This document shows, piece by piece, positions 36,096 through 46,700 of a stretch of 64,000 nt of DNA. Each line of letters opens with the position of its first letter. Within the stretch, counting starts at the first letter, position 1. This DNA comes from Siderastrea siderea. Lineage: Eukaryota > Cnidaria > Anthozoa > Scleractinia > Rhizangiidae. The position numbers were made by a program, and so were the translations under genes. The stretch is taken from contig OZ034969.1 of the NCBI GenBank assembly GCA_964030785.1, positions 43,808,701 through 43,872,700 of the forward strand, written 5' to 3'. Under the pieces are notes generated by a model. It searched no databases, had not been told where the DNA came from, and was given only the letters and a program-made list of their open reading frames with translations.

Positions 36096-37128
36096 ACTGA
36101 TTTCCACACAACCAAAAAAAAAAAAATGATCTTTTATAACCAATAACATAAAAAAAAGACATTAACAGATTAATACATGGAAGTAGGAGCAGTTTTAGCA
36201 GTATTTTCTAGTGGTGTTGCCTGTCTTTTAACCACAATTGGAAAATTTTCCAAGGTCAAAACGCTGGTTAAGAAAACTCTCAAAAGTTACGTGAAGAACC
36301 AATTCAAAAATCCACAAAGTGTTAATACGAGGAGAGAAGCCTTCGCTTCAAAACTTACCTATCAAAAAAAAAAAAAAAAAAAAAAAAATCAAGGGAGCTG
36401 GTCATTTGTGAATTCGTATAAATGCCGAAGGTGGTAAGTGAATGAAAGTGGATATATAAAATGCTCATATATGCTGCGGACTGAAATATGAAATGATGAC
36501 GACCATCGCAGTTAATGATACCAAGTTAAGCAGCTGCCAAAAGAAACCTGAAAAACAGTTTGCCAACATGGCAAGCTGTTTTTGCGACGTTGACACCGAC
36601 CAACACGCATTTGCCAACACAAGTTTGCTTGTGAAGGTGCCTTTACGGTTAAATTTTGGCTGTCTCTGTGCTGAAACACTTAAGATCAGTTTTCTCGGTT
36701 ATTTTATCTCAGTACTTTGCTGACTCATCAGTTTGCTGTTATTATCTATCTACTTCAGGTTTACCAGATCACGTTGGACATGCGACACTGCAGAACTGTT
36801 TATTCGCTATGGCTGCGATATCAGTGCTGTGGATAATGAAGGTAACACTCCACTCCACCGAACAGCTGAATCAGACCGAGACGACATAGCAAGTGTCTTA
36901 TTGGCCCGTGGAGTCGAGGCAGAAGCCTTGGACTGGCAGGGGAACACCCCGCTTCATGTTGCAGCAGCGTGCAATGCATTCAGGGTTGCAAAGCTCTTGA
37001 TCAAATATGGTGCCAACATTGAAGCGCTGGACTCGGGAGGAAGGTCCCCTCTGGAAATAGCTTACAAAGCTGGAAATAAAGAGGTCATTGATGTCATAGA
37101 ACAAATTATGGCGAATAATGCCAGATAA
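30383..37128 (+). CDS. Large ankyrin-repeat protein (3 exons, 967 aa, about 26 repeats)
   Basis: Exons: 30383-30421 (MEGNNITELTART, donor GTATGT), 31292-33786 (acceptor TTCTTTCAG, donor GTAAGT) and 36759-37128 (acceptor CTACTTCAG). They total 2904 nt in one frame ending TAA. Repeats of the form GxTPLHxAAxxGhxxhhxLLLxxGAxhNxxD run from about residue 33 to the end with few gaps. Repeat 21 holds a Cys/His-rich insertion (KCECTHGCRRC). Intron 2 falls inside repeat 23, between its TPLH turn and its second helix. No kinase, death domain, membrane segment or other partner domain is visible, so it is a pure ankyrin scaffold, probably intracellular. The first exon is supported by phase and donor only; without it the protein would start at 31292 directly behind an acceptor AG, which argues that an upstream exon exists. 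Intron 2 is enlarged by a LINE inserted in a SINE. Confidence 0.85.
34058..35818 (-). pseudogene. LINE reverse transcriptase fragment (L1/Tx1-like ORF2, inverted part)
   Basis: One open frame of about 585 codons without internal stops. It begins in the first RT blocks (ITLLNLDYKIASKAIAKRI, then DQTGFIKGRYIGQNVRLL), has LQLDFRKAFDIIEWEF with the first catalytic Asp, GVRQGCPLSPYLFIL, and the catalytic FADD at residues 162-165, then the thumb (GLRLNPTKTKALWLG). The C-terminal part ends KLIHRIVVTKKQL at the target duplication. The N-terminal endonuclease and the segment between this point and the ORF end are missing. The intact frame points to a fairly recent insertion. Confidence 0.85.
36093..36364 (+). 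other. Sequence between two poly(A) runs of the LINE, candidate 3' transduction
   Basis: About 270 bp with a short frame (MEVGAVLAVFSSGVACLLTT ... KTLKSYVKNQFKNP) follow the first A run and precede the second. It has no LINE similarity that I can see. It may be host sequence copied by read-through, or a separate short retroposed RNA. Confidence 0.45.
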
Positions 37129-37156
37129 TGTATGACAAATTAATGATCTGGTATTA

Positions 37157-38018
37157 CAGTTAAACCTCCCGTAGGCGACCACCCAAAGTGTCAAGCCTAA
37201 GCGGTCGCTTACCAGAGGTCAGTCCACAGGGAGTCAAAATTTTGATTTCTTAGTTGATATAGTTTCGGAGGTTTACTTTCAATAATACTTGCACAGACTG
37301 GCTTTCAACCAAATGAAGTGTAACATCTCTTTAATAGTATTTACAAATTTACAAATTTACAAATTTACAGTTCAATACGCTCGTCGTTTGCGGAGACCAG
37401 GAGCGTACAGCACCACTCCCAGGGAAGGGGGGACATTCGGGATTTCTAGTGACGGGGATGATCGAATGGGGGCAAAAATCAAAACCCAGAAAAATCCGTG
37501 GGGCTTCCAACAAAACCCAAAAAAATCCCTGGACTAAAAATTAACCAAACAAAAAATTCCCCCCAAAAATGCCGAATTTCCAAGCCTTAAAATTTCCAGA
37601 AAGGAGTTACGTGGTATAACTACGCAGTCCAAGAATCTTGATTTTGTTTTGAATATCCAAAAAAATCCCTACTTAAATTGAGCCACGCACAACAAAACAT
37701 ACTCACCAAATTCTCCTATCCAAAAATATCCTGGAATCGAAAATTTCAAACCCAAAAAAATCCTTCGATCATCCCCGTCACTTAAAATCCGGGGTACCCT
37801 ACACAATTTGCACCCCGTGGGACGGGATCATATATCAAGTGGTCGCTTATCGTAGTTATAAACAATAGAAACATTAAAACTGACAGTCCAAGAAGTGGTC
37901 ACCTACGAGAGACTCCAGCTAAAGTGATTTGACTGGGAACATTTTGGTATTTTGGCAAAGTGGTCGCTTACGGGAAGTGGTCGCTTACAAGAGGTGGCCG
38001 CACAGGGGGGTTCGACTG
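37157..38018. mobile_element. TIR element with a second TIR element nested inside
   Basis: Outer ends CAGTTAAACCTCCCGTAGGC and the mirror of GGGGGGTTCGACTG pair imperfectly; GGTCGCTTACNAGAGGT motifs recur inside both ends. Starting with CAGT next to TA suggests a Tc1/mariner (pogo/Tigger) MITE. An inner pair at about 37437-37794 (GATTTCTAGTGACGGGGATG and mirror, with AAACCCAAAAAAATCC runs) marks a nested insertion. Confidence 0.55.
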
Positions 38019-40050
38019 TCAAAAGCTCATTATTGACGGAAAATGGCCTGGGAAAACCCGAAAAATAGCCAATATAAATACAGTTTAAGGATTATGTTCA
38101 GTACTTACTGTCGCACAACCCTTCCATAAGAGGACATCCTTGGGAAAACGATCACGTGTCTAGGAACACGTCCGAGTGTCCTCGAACAGGGGTTGTCTTC
38201 TGGTAGAGAACCTCGATATTTCTTGAAGCTGACCAGAACTTTAATTAATTCTCAGTTGCTCATGATCAGTTGTAGCATTTTTCTTTTTCATAATGGATGA
38301 AACATATTTCCTTGACTTTGGCAAATGTTCACTCTAATTAAGAAACCATATTAATTCTTTCTTAAAAACCACTTTTGTAGCATTTTCCCTTTCATTTGCT
38401 TCTGCTAAACAACAAAAATACGCAATTTCTAATACTAAACGTCGCGTAGGGAGTCAGTCTGAAGATTCATATTTTATTCATGTTTTTTACTTTAAAAAGG
38501 TGTTACACCAGCTGATGTTATTGTATGCATTGTGGTTTCAAGAATATTTGTGTTGTGTAATACGTGATTCTTTAGATTAATGATTGTGTAAGTTTTAAGT
38601 AAAATATTGTAGGTTTTTAGTGATCGCAACGTTTTCAATAGTCCGTTTTTGGTTGTGCTATGAATGAGTTTTTGGTATCTATTCCTTGGTACGATTTTGG
38701 CGCGAAACGGATGTTTTGCGGTGTTTGTTTACACGTTGCAAGGAAGTTAATCCTTATTTGATGAAATGTTCAATTGTTTTTGTACAGAACATCAATTTGC
38801 TTGTTTTGGTTTTGACCTTAAGGTTGACATTCGTGATTGTTTTCCTGGAAATAACTTTTCCGTCTTACTTTTAGCATTTTAAGCGCAATCTCTTCGTGTT
38901 TCCTGCTGAATGCGTACCATTTAATATTCCTTGTAGTATTATAAATTGCTTTTTAGTCGGTTTGTTTTTAAAGGGAAAACTTATTCACAAGTCTTAACCA
39001 AGACAAATAGTCTATTGTTAGTGGTGCTATGTCAAGTTCTGTTTTGCAAGTTAATTTTGTTCTCCAAGACTGTCATCACGTCCACTTTTAATTTATTGAA
39101 AAAGGCGGACCTTAAATTTGGAAAAGAAGCTTTGTTCTAAATTTAACTTACGTGCAGCTTACTGTTATGTAATGATATTCAACTTGCGATTTCACTTCTA
39201 TTTAAGTAGAGTGTGTTAAATTTAAATCGATAGAATAGTTCTTTGTAATTTTTATATTGCTCTTGTTACTTTATTTTGACCAGATACCTCGAGAACGATA
39301 CCGAAAAATTAGCACAAAGTAGATTTTTTAACTGCGTATTGGTCGAGGCTTTTTATGCCAATCATCTTCGTGCGCTTGCGTATTTTCGCAATAGATCTTC
39401 TGCGCAAGGCATTGCGTCAGCTTTAATTTGAGTTTGACGGGTAACTGACATGAGATTGACAGTTCTCGCCTGGTCAAGATAAAAGAAATGAGAGCGATAG
39501 TTCTTGTGTGATTCAAAGCTAGTTCTTGTACTGTAAAGTCCAGCAGTGTGCATTAAAAAAGAAAAATCTTGGAAGAAGAAATTAGTCTTCAGTTTTGTTG
39601 TTGGTCTGTATCTAATTCCCCTAAACAGACCATTTCAACACTTCTTATTTCTACATAGTAATGTTTCTATGAATAAAATACTTTCTCTCGGACTGTACCT
39701 TGTGTTCTGTGTGATGAAACTCCGATGTAACGAAGTGCTAAGGGACTGGTAAAATATATTCGTAAACGGGTTTCCTTGAAAACGAATGTGTCGAACTGAA
39801 AAACGATCGTTATATAATTATTTTGCCTTAAAATTAGAAACTGTTAGGTTGAACCAATCAGCAATCGAATTAATCGTGCAACTAGAATCCTATTACACAA
39901 AATTCGTGATTCAGGGTCTACGCGAATCTCTGTTGATCTGTTTCGCTTCCACCTTCAGTCGCGTAATGACATTTAGTCGTTACATAGGGAATTCTGGGCT
40001 TCCGGATTGTTTTCCTTATGTAGGAGATTTCGTTATACCGGGGTTCGGTA
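38019..40050. other. Gene-free AT-rich stretch
   Basis: Between the ankyrin gene 3' side and the desulfhydrase 3' side. Several short frames occur but none has a domain or splice context. It may include untranslated sequence of either gene. Confidence 0.4.
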
Positions 40051-40446
40051 TACAATGGAACCCCGATATAACGGAGTACCAAGGGACTGGCACAGCGTGT
40101 TTGTTATAACGGGGGTTCGTTATATCGGGGTACTTCTCCATACATTTTACTATTACTGGGCTGAAGAATATGGTTCGTCATACCGGGGTCTTCGTTATAT
40201 CGGGGTTTGTCATATAGGGGTCTTCGTTATATCGGGGTTTGTCATATAGGGGTCTTCGTTATATCGGGTCTCCACTGCACTGGGCTGACGAATATGGTTC
40301 TTTATACCGGAGTCTTCGTTATATCGGGGTTCCACTGTATCGGAGTACTGTTCAGTAGGTTTTTCATTGTTTGACCGGGCTGAAGAACATCGTTATACCG
40401 GGGACCTCGTCATGAAAGGGTTCATCATATCGAGGTTTTACTGTAT
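40051..40446. mobile_element. Tigger/pogo-type MITE with internal 32-bp duplications
   Basis: Starts TA-CAATGGAACCCCGATATAAC and ends GAGGTTTTACTG-TA. Inside, CGTTATATCGGGGTT units repeat many times; at about 40200-40263 a 32-bp unit is present twice exactly. A sister copy is at 43931-44116. TA flanks fit Tc1/mariner-superfamily insertion. Confidence 0.6.
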
Positions 40447-40744
40447 ACTGTGCTAACGTTTGTCTAACTTTACAGTGTCATCATTGAATCTTTTCTGCTT
40501 CGTTAATTTTGTTTTTGGGTCCCTTGGGCTCTTACTACACATCCTTCTCAAATGGTAAGTAGGCTGTTAGATCTGCCATGACTTTTTTAAGCATTGGCTT
40601 TGTCTGTTGCAAATACGCGAACCCTCAATGGAAAGGTTGAAGTCTTCAATGCCCTTAGATCTTTTCATCCATCCCATCTCCTACAAACAAGAGTCGTTGT
40701 AGGGGAAGCTAATTATCTTTGAACTACGCACTGTGAAAGAGACG

Positions 40745-43700
40745 TCAACATGGCAGAGGATCATTGATGTCTGCCCAACACTGAATTTGATTCCCACTCT
40801 CTGTAGATTTGGAGCTTGTCATTAGCGGATCTATTCGTCCATCAAACAAACCGAATACACCTCCTGCAAAGAATCAATAGCACAAACAATCAATAGCACG
40901 CTCCTTCCTATTATATGAACACCAGGCAAGCCTCTTTACACTACGCTTTTACAGGTGTTTTTCGCTGTAATTGCACGACGATTTAATTGCGATTATGTTG
41001 CGATGAGAGCAGAGCGCATGCTGTCTTGAGAGCCCCTCTGGGGGATCCCCCTGGGGAGCTTCAGTGACGTGTTTTATGCTTACATCGCATGCGCTCTGCT
41101 CTCATTGTCGAGAATCGCCGAGAAAATCGCCGGGAGTTTCCACGGGCGATTTCCGTCCCACTAAGATGCATCACTCAAATTGATTCCAATAATTCGCACT
41201 TTCACGTATGCATACTATGCATACTTTCACTAGCGACGGAGTCGGAGTCGGAGTCCTAATCAGAAGCGTAAAGGGTTATGATTTAGTGAAAATCAAGCAA
41301 CGGAGGAGTCGTAAGCAGAGTTTCCTACTGCGCTTACGCTTCCGTCGCTTACGATCTAGTGAAAACCAAATTGTCGGAGTCGTAAGCTGAAGCGGAAGAA
41401 CTAAACCAATCACAAAGCGTGGAAACGAGCACTGTGATTGGTTTATCCTGCCGCTTCTGCTTCCGACTCCGACAATCTGGTTTTCACTAGATCGTAAGCG
41501 GCGGAAGCGTAAGCGGAATCGGAAGAAAATCGAAACGTTCTGATTCTTCCGACTCAGATTCCGTCGAGCTTATGACTCCGCTTACGACTCCGATTTTGGA
41601 TTTTCACTAAATCATAAGCGCTGTTACGACTCCGACTCCGACTCCGTCGCTAGTGAAAACCAGCCTTAAAGGACCATTCCCTTCTGGGTGGCCGTGGCGT
41701 TTGATTGTACTTTTTTAGAAAAGTGCACCAGGAAAATTTTGTTGTCACCAACATTGTACAGCGTTTGTCAATAATAGCTGCACTGTATTACCAGCAAATT
41801 CTCAAACAGCCATAATAATTATACTTATAATTTTGCAAGTTGTGAACTGAGTTAATCTCAGGTCCAAATTCCATCGCCATTCTCCAATATTTAATCTAAA
41901 TATCTTAACTATATGTTCGGACCATTCAATGGCCGGTGTCCTAGCAGATTTGGACCCCCCAAATTTGAACCCCCCGGTCCAAATCCGCTAGCGAATATGG
42001 ACCCCCAGGGGACCCAATCCGCTAGCGGATTTGGACCCCCCCTCGCGGATTTGGACCCCCTATGTAATTGCAAAAACCCACGCTGTTATTCGCGTATAAA
42101 GTACCGAAATAATTTCACTTTTTATTTTTAAAGTGTACTAAAATAGCGTGACTATGCCCCTTTAAAGCACGCGCTGCGGTATTTCTTACAGAAGATACGA
42201 TTTTAAAATTTTGTTTTCTTTCATACGCGTTGTTATTACTTTTCCAGGATACTGAATTTAACATAGTTTGAATGGGCGGTTTAACAAAGGAGGTTTTAAA
42301 GTAACACCTCCAGTTTGAACGGGCGGTTTAACAAAAGTGCATCTTTGAAGAAAAAATTAGATCAGTTAATTTCTCAAAAAGCGTGCTTACGTACACGCGC
42401 TAGGAAAACTGATTTCTCTTGTTCGTTTTAATGAAAAATAGCAGAGTCATACTTAAGGGTCCTTAAGGTTCAGTAAACTGGAGTGCTACCACAAAGCCAC
42501 AAAACTTCTAAAAGTGTCTGAAACACGCGCTGCGGTATTTCTTACAGACGGTGCGATTTTAAAATCTTATTTTTTTTCTTTTACTCCCGTTGTTAATATT
42601 TATTCTAAAAAAATTAATTTGAGGTGAGAAAAAGGTGAGAAGAAAAGCTAGTTTTTAAAGTACGCTGCTTGCTACTCCGTCCCTCCAATTACCGCGGCAA
42701 GCTGATGTCAAATACTATTGTTTTTCTTAGCGCGGCTTTATAAATTCGCTTTAAGTCAGTTATGGTAGAAAACATTGTAAGATATCTTCAAGAAAGTTTA
42801 GTTTTTAAAATTTATCGATACAAACTAGCGTTGTTGGTTCTCTTTTACCCTAACTATTAAAGATTATTTGAAAAGAAAAACTGCTTCAATATTTTTATTT
42901 TGCATCTTTAACAGCTCCAAAAAACAATTTTACCAATTTTACTCAATAGAACTCCTGTTTTCAGGGGGGTCCAAATCCGCGAGAGGGGGTCCATATCTGC
43001 TAGCGGATTTGGACCGGGGGGTCCAAATCCGCAAGGGGATCTGGACCGGGGGGTCCAAATCCGCGGGGGGGGGGGGGTCCAAATCCGCTGTGACACCGGA
43101 AAGAGAATACACGTACCAGTGTGTATGTAGAGAATTCTACGCCCTTTAAATCTCCCAGGGTTGTATTTCATCTCTGATAGCATTCCTCTTACTGCCTTGA
43201 TGTTGTATACTGGGTCTATCAATATTCCTGTGGCACTGGAGATCGCTAGAATGTTTTCTGCAATGGCAAAATAATGTTCAGCAAGTAGTATTCGTCAGAA
43301 CGAATAATCTTTAAGTGTAAATAAGCTCAACATTTCGGACTTCTCGGACCTTAGGTTTTCTGGACTAACGTTAGATAACGTCGGTAAAATCCCCGGTGTA
43401 AACCATTTCCATGATACTATAGCTTCTTTTTTAGACAGTGAGAAGGTCAACCTCACACCCAAAACATGCAAGATCAGGACACTGTAATTGCTCCAGACCC
43501 TGTCCTAAAGGCCTGTCCGGCAAGGTTAAACCTGCCAGGAGTGAAAACACCCTTCGGTATTGGGGTGATAGTGTCACGCAAGCCATCCCATCACACAAGA
43601 CAACAGCCTCTAAATTTAACCAAATAATAAAAATGCAGTACGATTTGCACTGATTAGTACAGAAAAATGACAACCAGGCTTAGTCCATTTGTTGACAAGG

Positions 43701-46700
43701 CCACTTGGCAACGTAACTTACGTAAAAAGCCAAAGAAAACAAACGATCCACGAGAACGAGATTAACAAATAGAATAAAGCTGTCTGCTCAGGAAGTATTT
43801 TCTAGAGTAAATCTATTCTATAGCGTATTTATACCTACAAGTGTGAATTCCACATGTTCTTCCCGTTATCTGATCTAAACACTAATCAACCCACAGGTGA
43901 CGAATCTTTGCCTGCTAACCAATAACACGTTATTGTGGAAGCCCGATTTAACTAAGTGCCAAGGGACCGAGAAAACGTGTTCGTTCTAACAGGGGCTCAT
44001 TACATTGCAGCTGGGGTTCTTTTCCATACATTATAAAACTACTGGGCTGAAAAATGCCATTCATTGTACGGGGGTCTTCGTTATATAGGGGTTGGTTATA
44101 TCGGGGCTCCACTGTAATCTTTTGTTTTATCATGCTTTGTTGTATTCAAACGTAAGACAAATGAAGGATTCATCCTTTGAAAGTCAGTTTTGACTCCCAT
44201 TCAGTTATTTCCGGAGTTATTACGTTAAGGGCATCAAATCGTGATCCCGAAGGTGTCGGTGCACATAGGTATACCCACCTAGTTCCTCTTGTGAGGATAT
44301 ACCGTATCCTTTTCCATGATATCCATTGATAACATCGATTATATCTTCTGCTTTAACATCCAGTCCTGCTCTCTTCAGCTCTTCGTTTATTTTGTTATAG
44401 ACATATGGACCACTGTCATACACATTTATGGCATGGCACCTGTATTCACAAGACAAAAAAACTAACAACTGCATTTTGTTTAAAAGGAAACTGATTGTGG
44501 AAATATTTTCTCCGATATTCATAGCCGTCGTAATTTTCCACTTATCATTCCAGTTCCTTTTTTACAGCAAGAAAGTGGAATAAGCAATATTCATTTATTT
44601 ATTATTTACAAAACAACAGAAAAAGCTTGTTATTTTAGTACTTACCTTAGAATCTGATTTGGTCCGTTTACCGAAAAATATTGGTTTCATTCTTTCTTGA
44701 AAAAGAACTCAACATGTATTCTTTCCCAAATCAAGACAGAGCAAGCGCTAGTTCAGCAGCATCAGCCGACTTACTTGAGTTTTGATCCTGTCAGATAATT
44801 AGCTATGGCAATTCCCGCTGCAGTTCCCCCACTGCCCACTGTCATTACAATGTCGTCAAAATCTTCTAACACATTCTAAAATAAAAACATCCTTTCATCA
44901 CTGACTTGCAATCTAAGCTGGGCCTACAGCCATTTGATCTTCTTTGGCCAATCTAAAACCTTAAAATCCTTCTTGACTACACTGTAAGGTACAAATTGAT
45001 GACAACCATTGCGGTTAATGATATCAACTTAAGCAGCTGACAAAAGAACAATAATGTAGCGGGAATTGCCATAGCTAACTATCAGGTTGTTCTGTCATCA
45101 GCTGCTTAAGTTGATATCATTAACTGCAGTGGTCGTCATCATTTCATATTTCATCCGCAGTTCACATATATGAGTATTTCATACATTCACTCTCAAACAC
45201 TGTGAGGTTTTTTAACTATGAACACTTATACCAAGGTGGCCAGGCCTCGAAATTGAATTTTTTTCCCAGGAGCAGTTCTGCTCCAACGTCCAAAATTTTA
45301 GGAGTAAATTTGGTCTAACAAGGAGCAGAAAATGGATTTATTATGAAAATGGGCCAAAAGTTGAAGGAGCAAATTTGCTCCTAAGATACTGTTTTTAGGA
45401 GTAAATGTCTGCGAACCAGTTGCAAATTGCACACTTGCGACCGTAAATTTCGAGCCCTACAAGGTGGGTGGTGAGGGGAGTGAGTAACAACCAACTTTGA
45501 AAAACGCTCCAAAATACCTTGTAAGATTTGATTTGCAAAATATTGTCCCACTTGTTAAAATGAGAAAATTGTATAGTAGGACGTGAGTATTTACCTGACT
45601 TATCATTTCTTCAAATGCTGCCAGGTAGCCAAACATTCCAATATAAGAAGAACCACCAACCTCAATCAAATATGGAGATAGACCCTGCTGTCTCCTAGAA
45701 CAATCAGCACAAAAAAAGAATGTTGGTTAAAGTATGAGAAGTATGACAAGAAGATTTGTCTCTCCAAATTAAAAGACCCATAAGATAAAGGCTTTGTGGC
45801 TGAACCAATGGGAAACTCATCAATTGTAGGTTAAGGTCCTCACTTTGCAGCCACTGCATAAAGTCATTTTCACATTTAAGAGGTACCAAGGTACTTCCAC
45901 AACATAGTGGTCGTTCCCATAGACTTTGACAACCTAAAAGTGGTAGCACACCAAAAATGTAAATAAGCCCTAAAAGGCACAACAAGCACCCCTGCCTCCC
46001 CTCCCCCCCCCCCATCCCCCCAGTTTTATGTGCAAGTCATAGCCCCAGCACTTGAATGGGTTTCACCCACCAATATCTGTTTGCCATTGAGGAGTAAAAT
46101 AAATTTAATAAAATACTCAATGGCTTTGCCTTTTGAACAGCATCAAGGGAAATTCCTTTGAAACTTTGTGGTATAATGACTTACAACTTTTCTTCCATCT
46201 TCTCCATCATTTGTTTGAGACCAGATTTGTATTTCAGTTCAGGAACAACAATAATATGGCTTCCAACCATTCTGCTTATAAGAAGATTCCCCTTCAACCC
46301 TATATCTGTTGTCTGCAAGACAATTATTACAGTTAGTTCTCAGTGGCTTCTTAACTCTGCTCCAAAGGGGAAAGACCAAGCCCAAGATTTTATAAGCCTT
46401 TTGTGCAACTTGCTTTATCTGCTGACTTGAATCAGGAGACAAGGGGAGGAAACCAAAGAGTGGGACGAATTTAAACCCTGCAGAAATACTACTGGGCCAA
46501 CACTTAAAACCCAAATCCCATCACTTATAAGCCCCACCCCCCCCCCCCAATTCCCTGTGAAAGAAACACAGAAACAGGGGGCAGGAACTGGAATAATACA
46601 GAAACCAAGATGAGAAAAGGAATTATGCAATGTCACATCAACAGCAAAACAAAAAAGACCAGAGCAACCAAGGAAGACAAATGAAGCAAAGTATGTGGGA

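Larger units (their letters stand above)
34058..36387. mobile_element. L1/Tx1-like LINE with 5' inversion and two poly(A) tracts
   Basis: A 13-bp target duplication, ATCAAGGGAGCTG, flanks it exactly (34045-34057 and 36388-36400). The 3' tail is an A run ending at 36387, so the insertion is plus-oriented, yet the reverse-transcriptase part (34058-35818) is inverted. From about 35819 the plus strand carries what looks like the ORF end (KEYIRKLTFKYQIEKLF, stop) and 3' UTR, then an A run at 36066-36092, then about 270 bp of unrelated sequence and a second A run. This is the structure made by twin priming, plus a possible 3' transduction. It lies in intron 2 of the ankyrin gene. Confidence 0.8.
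33985..36545 (-). repeat. tRNA-like SINE, split by the LINE insertion
   Basis: On the minus strand the two flanks of the LINE rejoin as one repeat: 36545-36401 (TCATTAACTGCGATGGTCGT ... GAATTCACAAATGACCAGCT) then 34057-33985 (TTGATAGCTGAGTTGGTTTG, GCACTGCACCGGTATCGCAG, GTTCGAGTT). The second part has pol III A- and B-box-like motifs. A related partial copy lies at 44998-45170. Confidence 0.6.

Noticed and set aside
42908..43082. Pro/Gly-rich frames (repeats of [14 protein letters not shown] type)
   Set aside because: Translations of the GGTCCAAATCCGC repeat inside the TIR element at 41933-43099.
43431..43673. 80-codon minus-strand frame with several Cys ([17 protein letters not shown])
   Set aside because: It lies in intron 7 of the desulfhydrase gene, does not match the family and has no splice link; probably part of a dispersed repeat.
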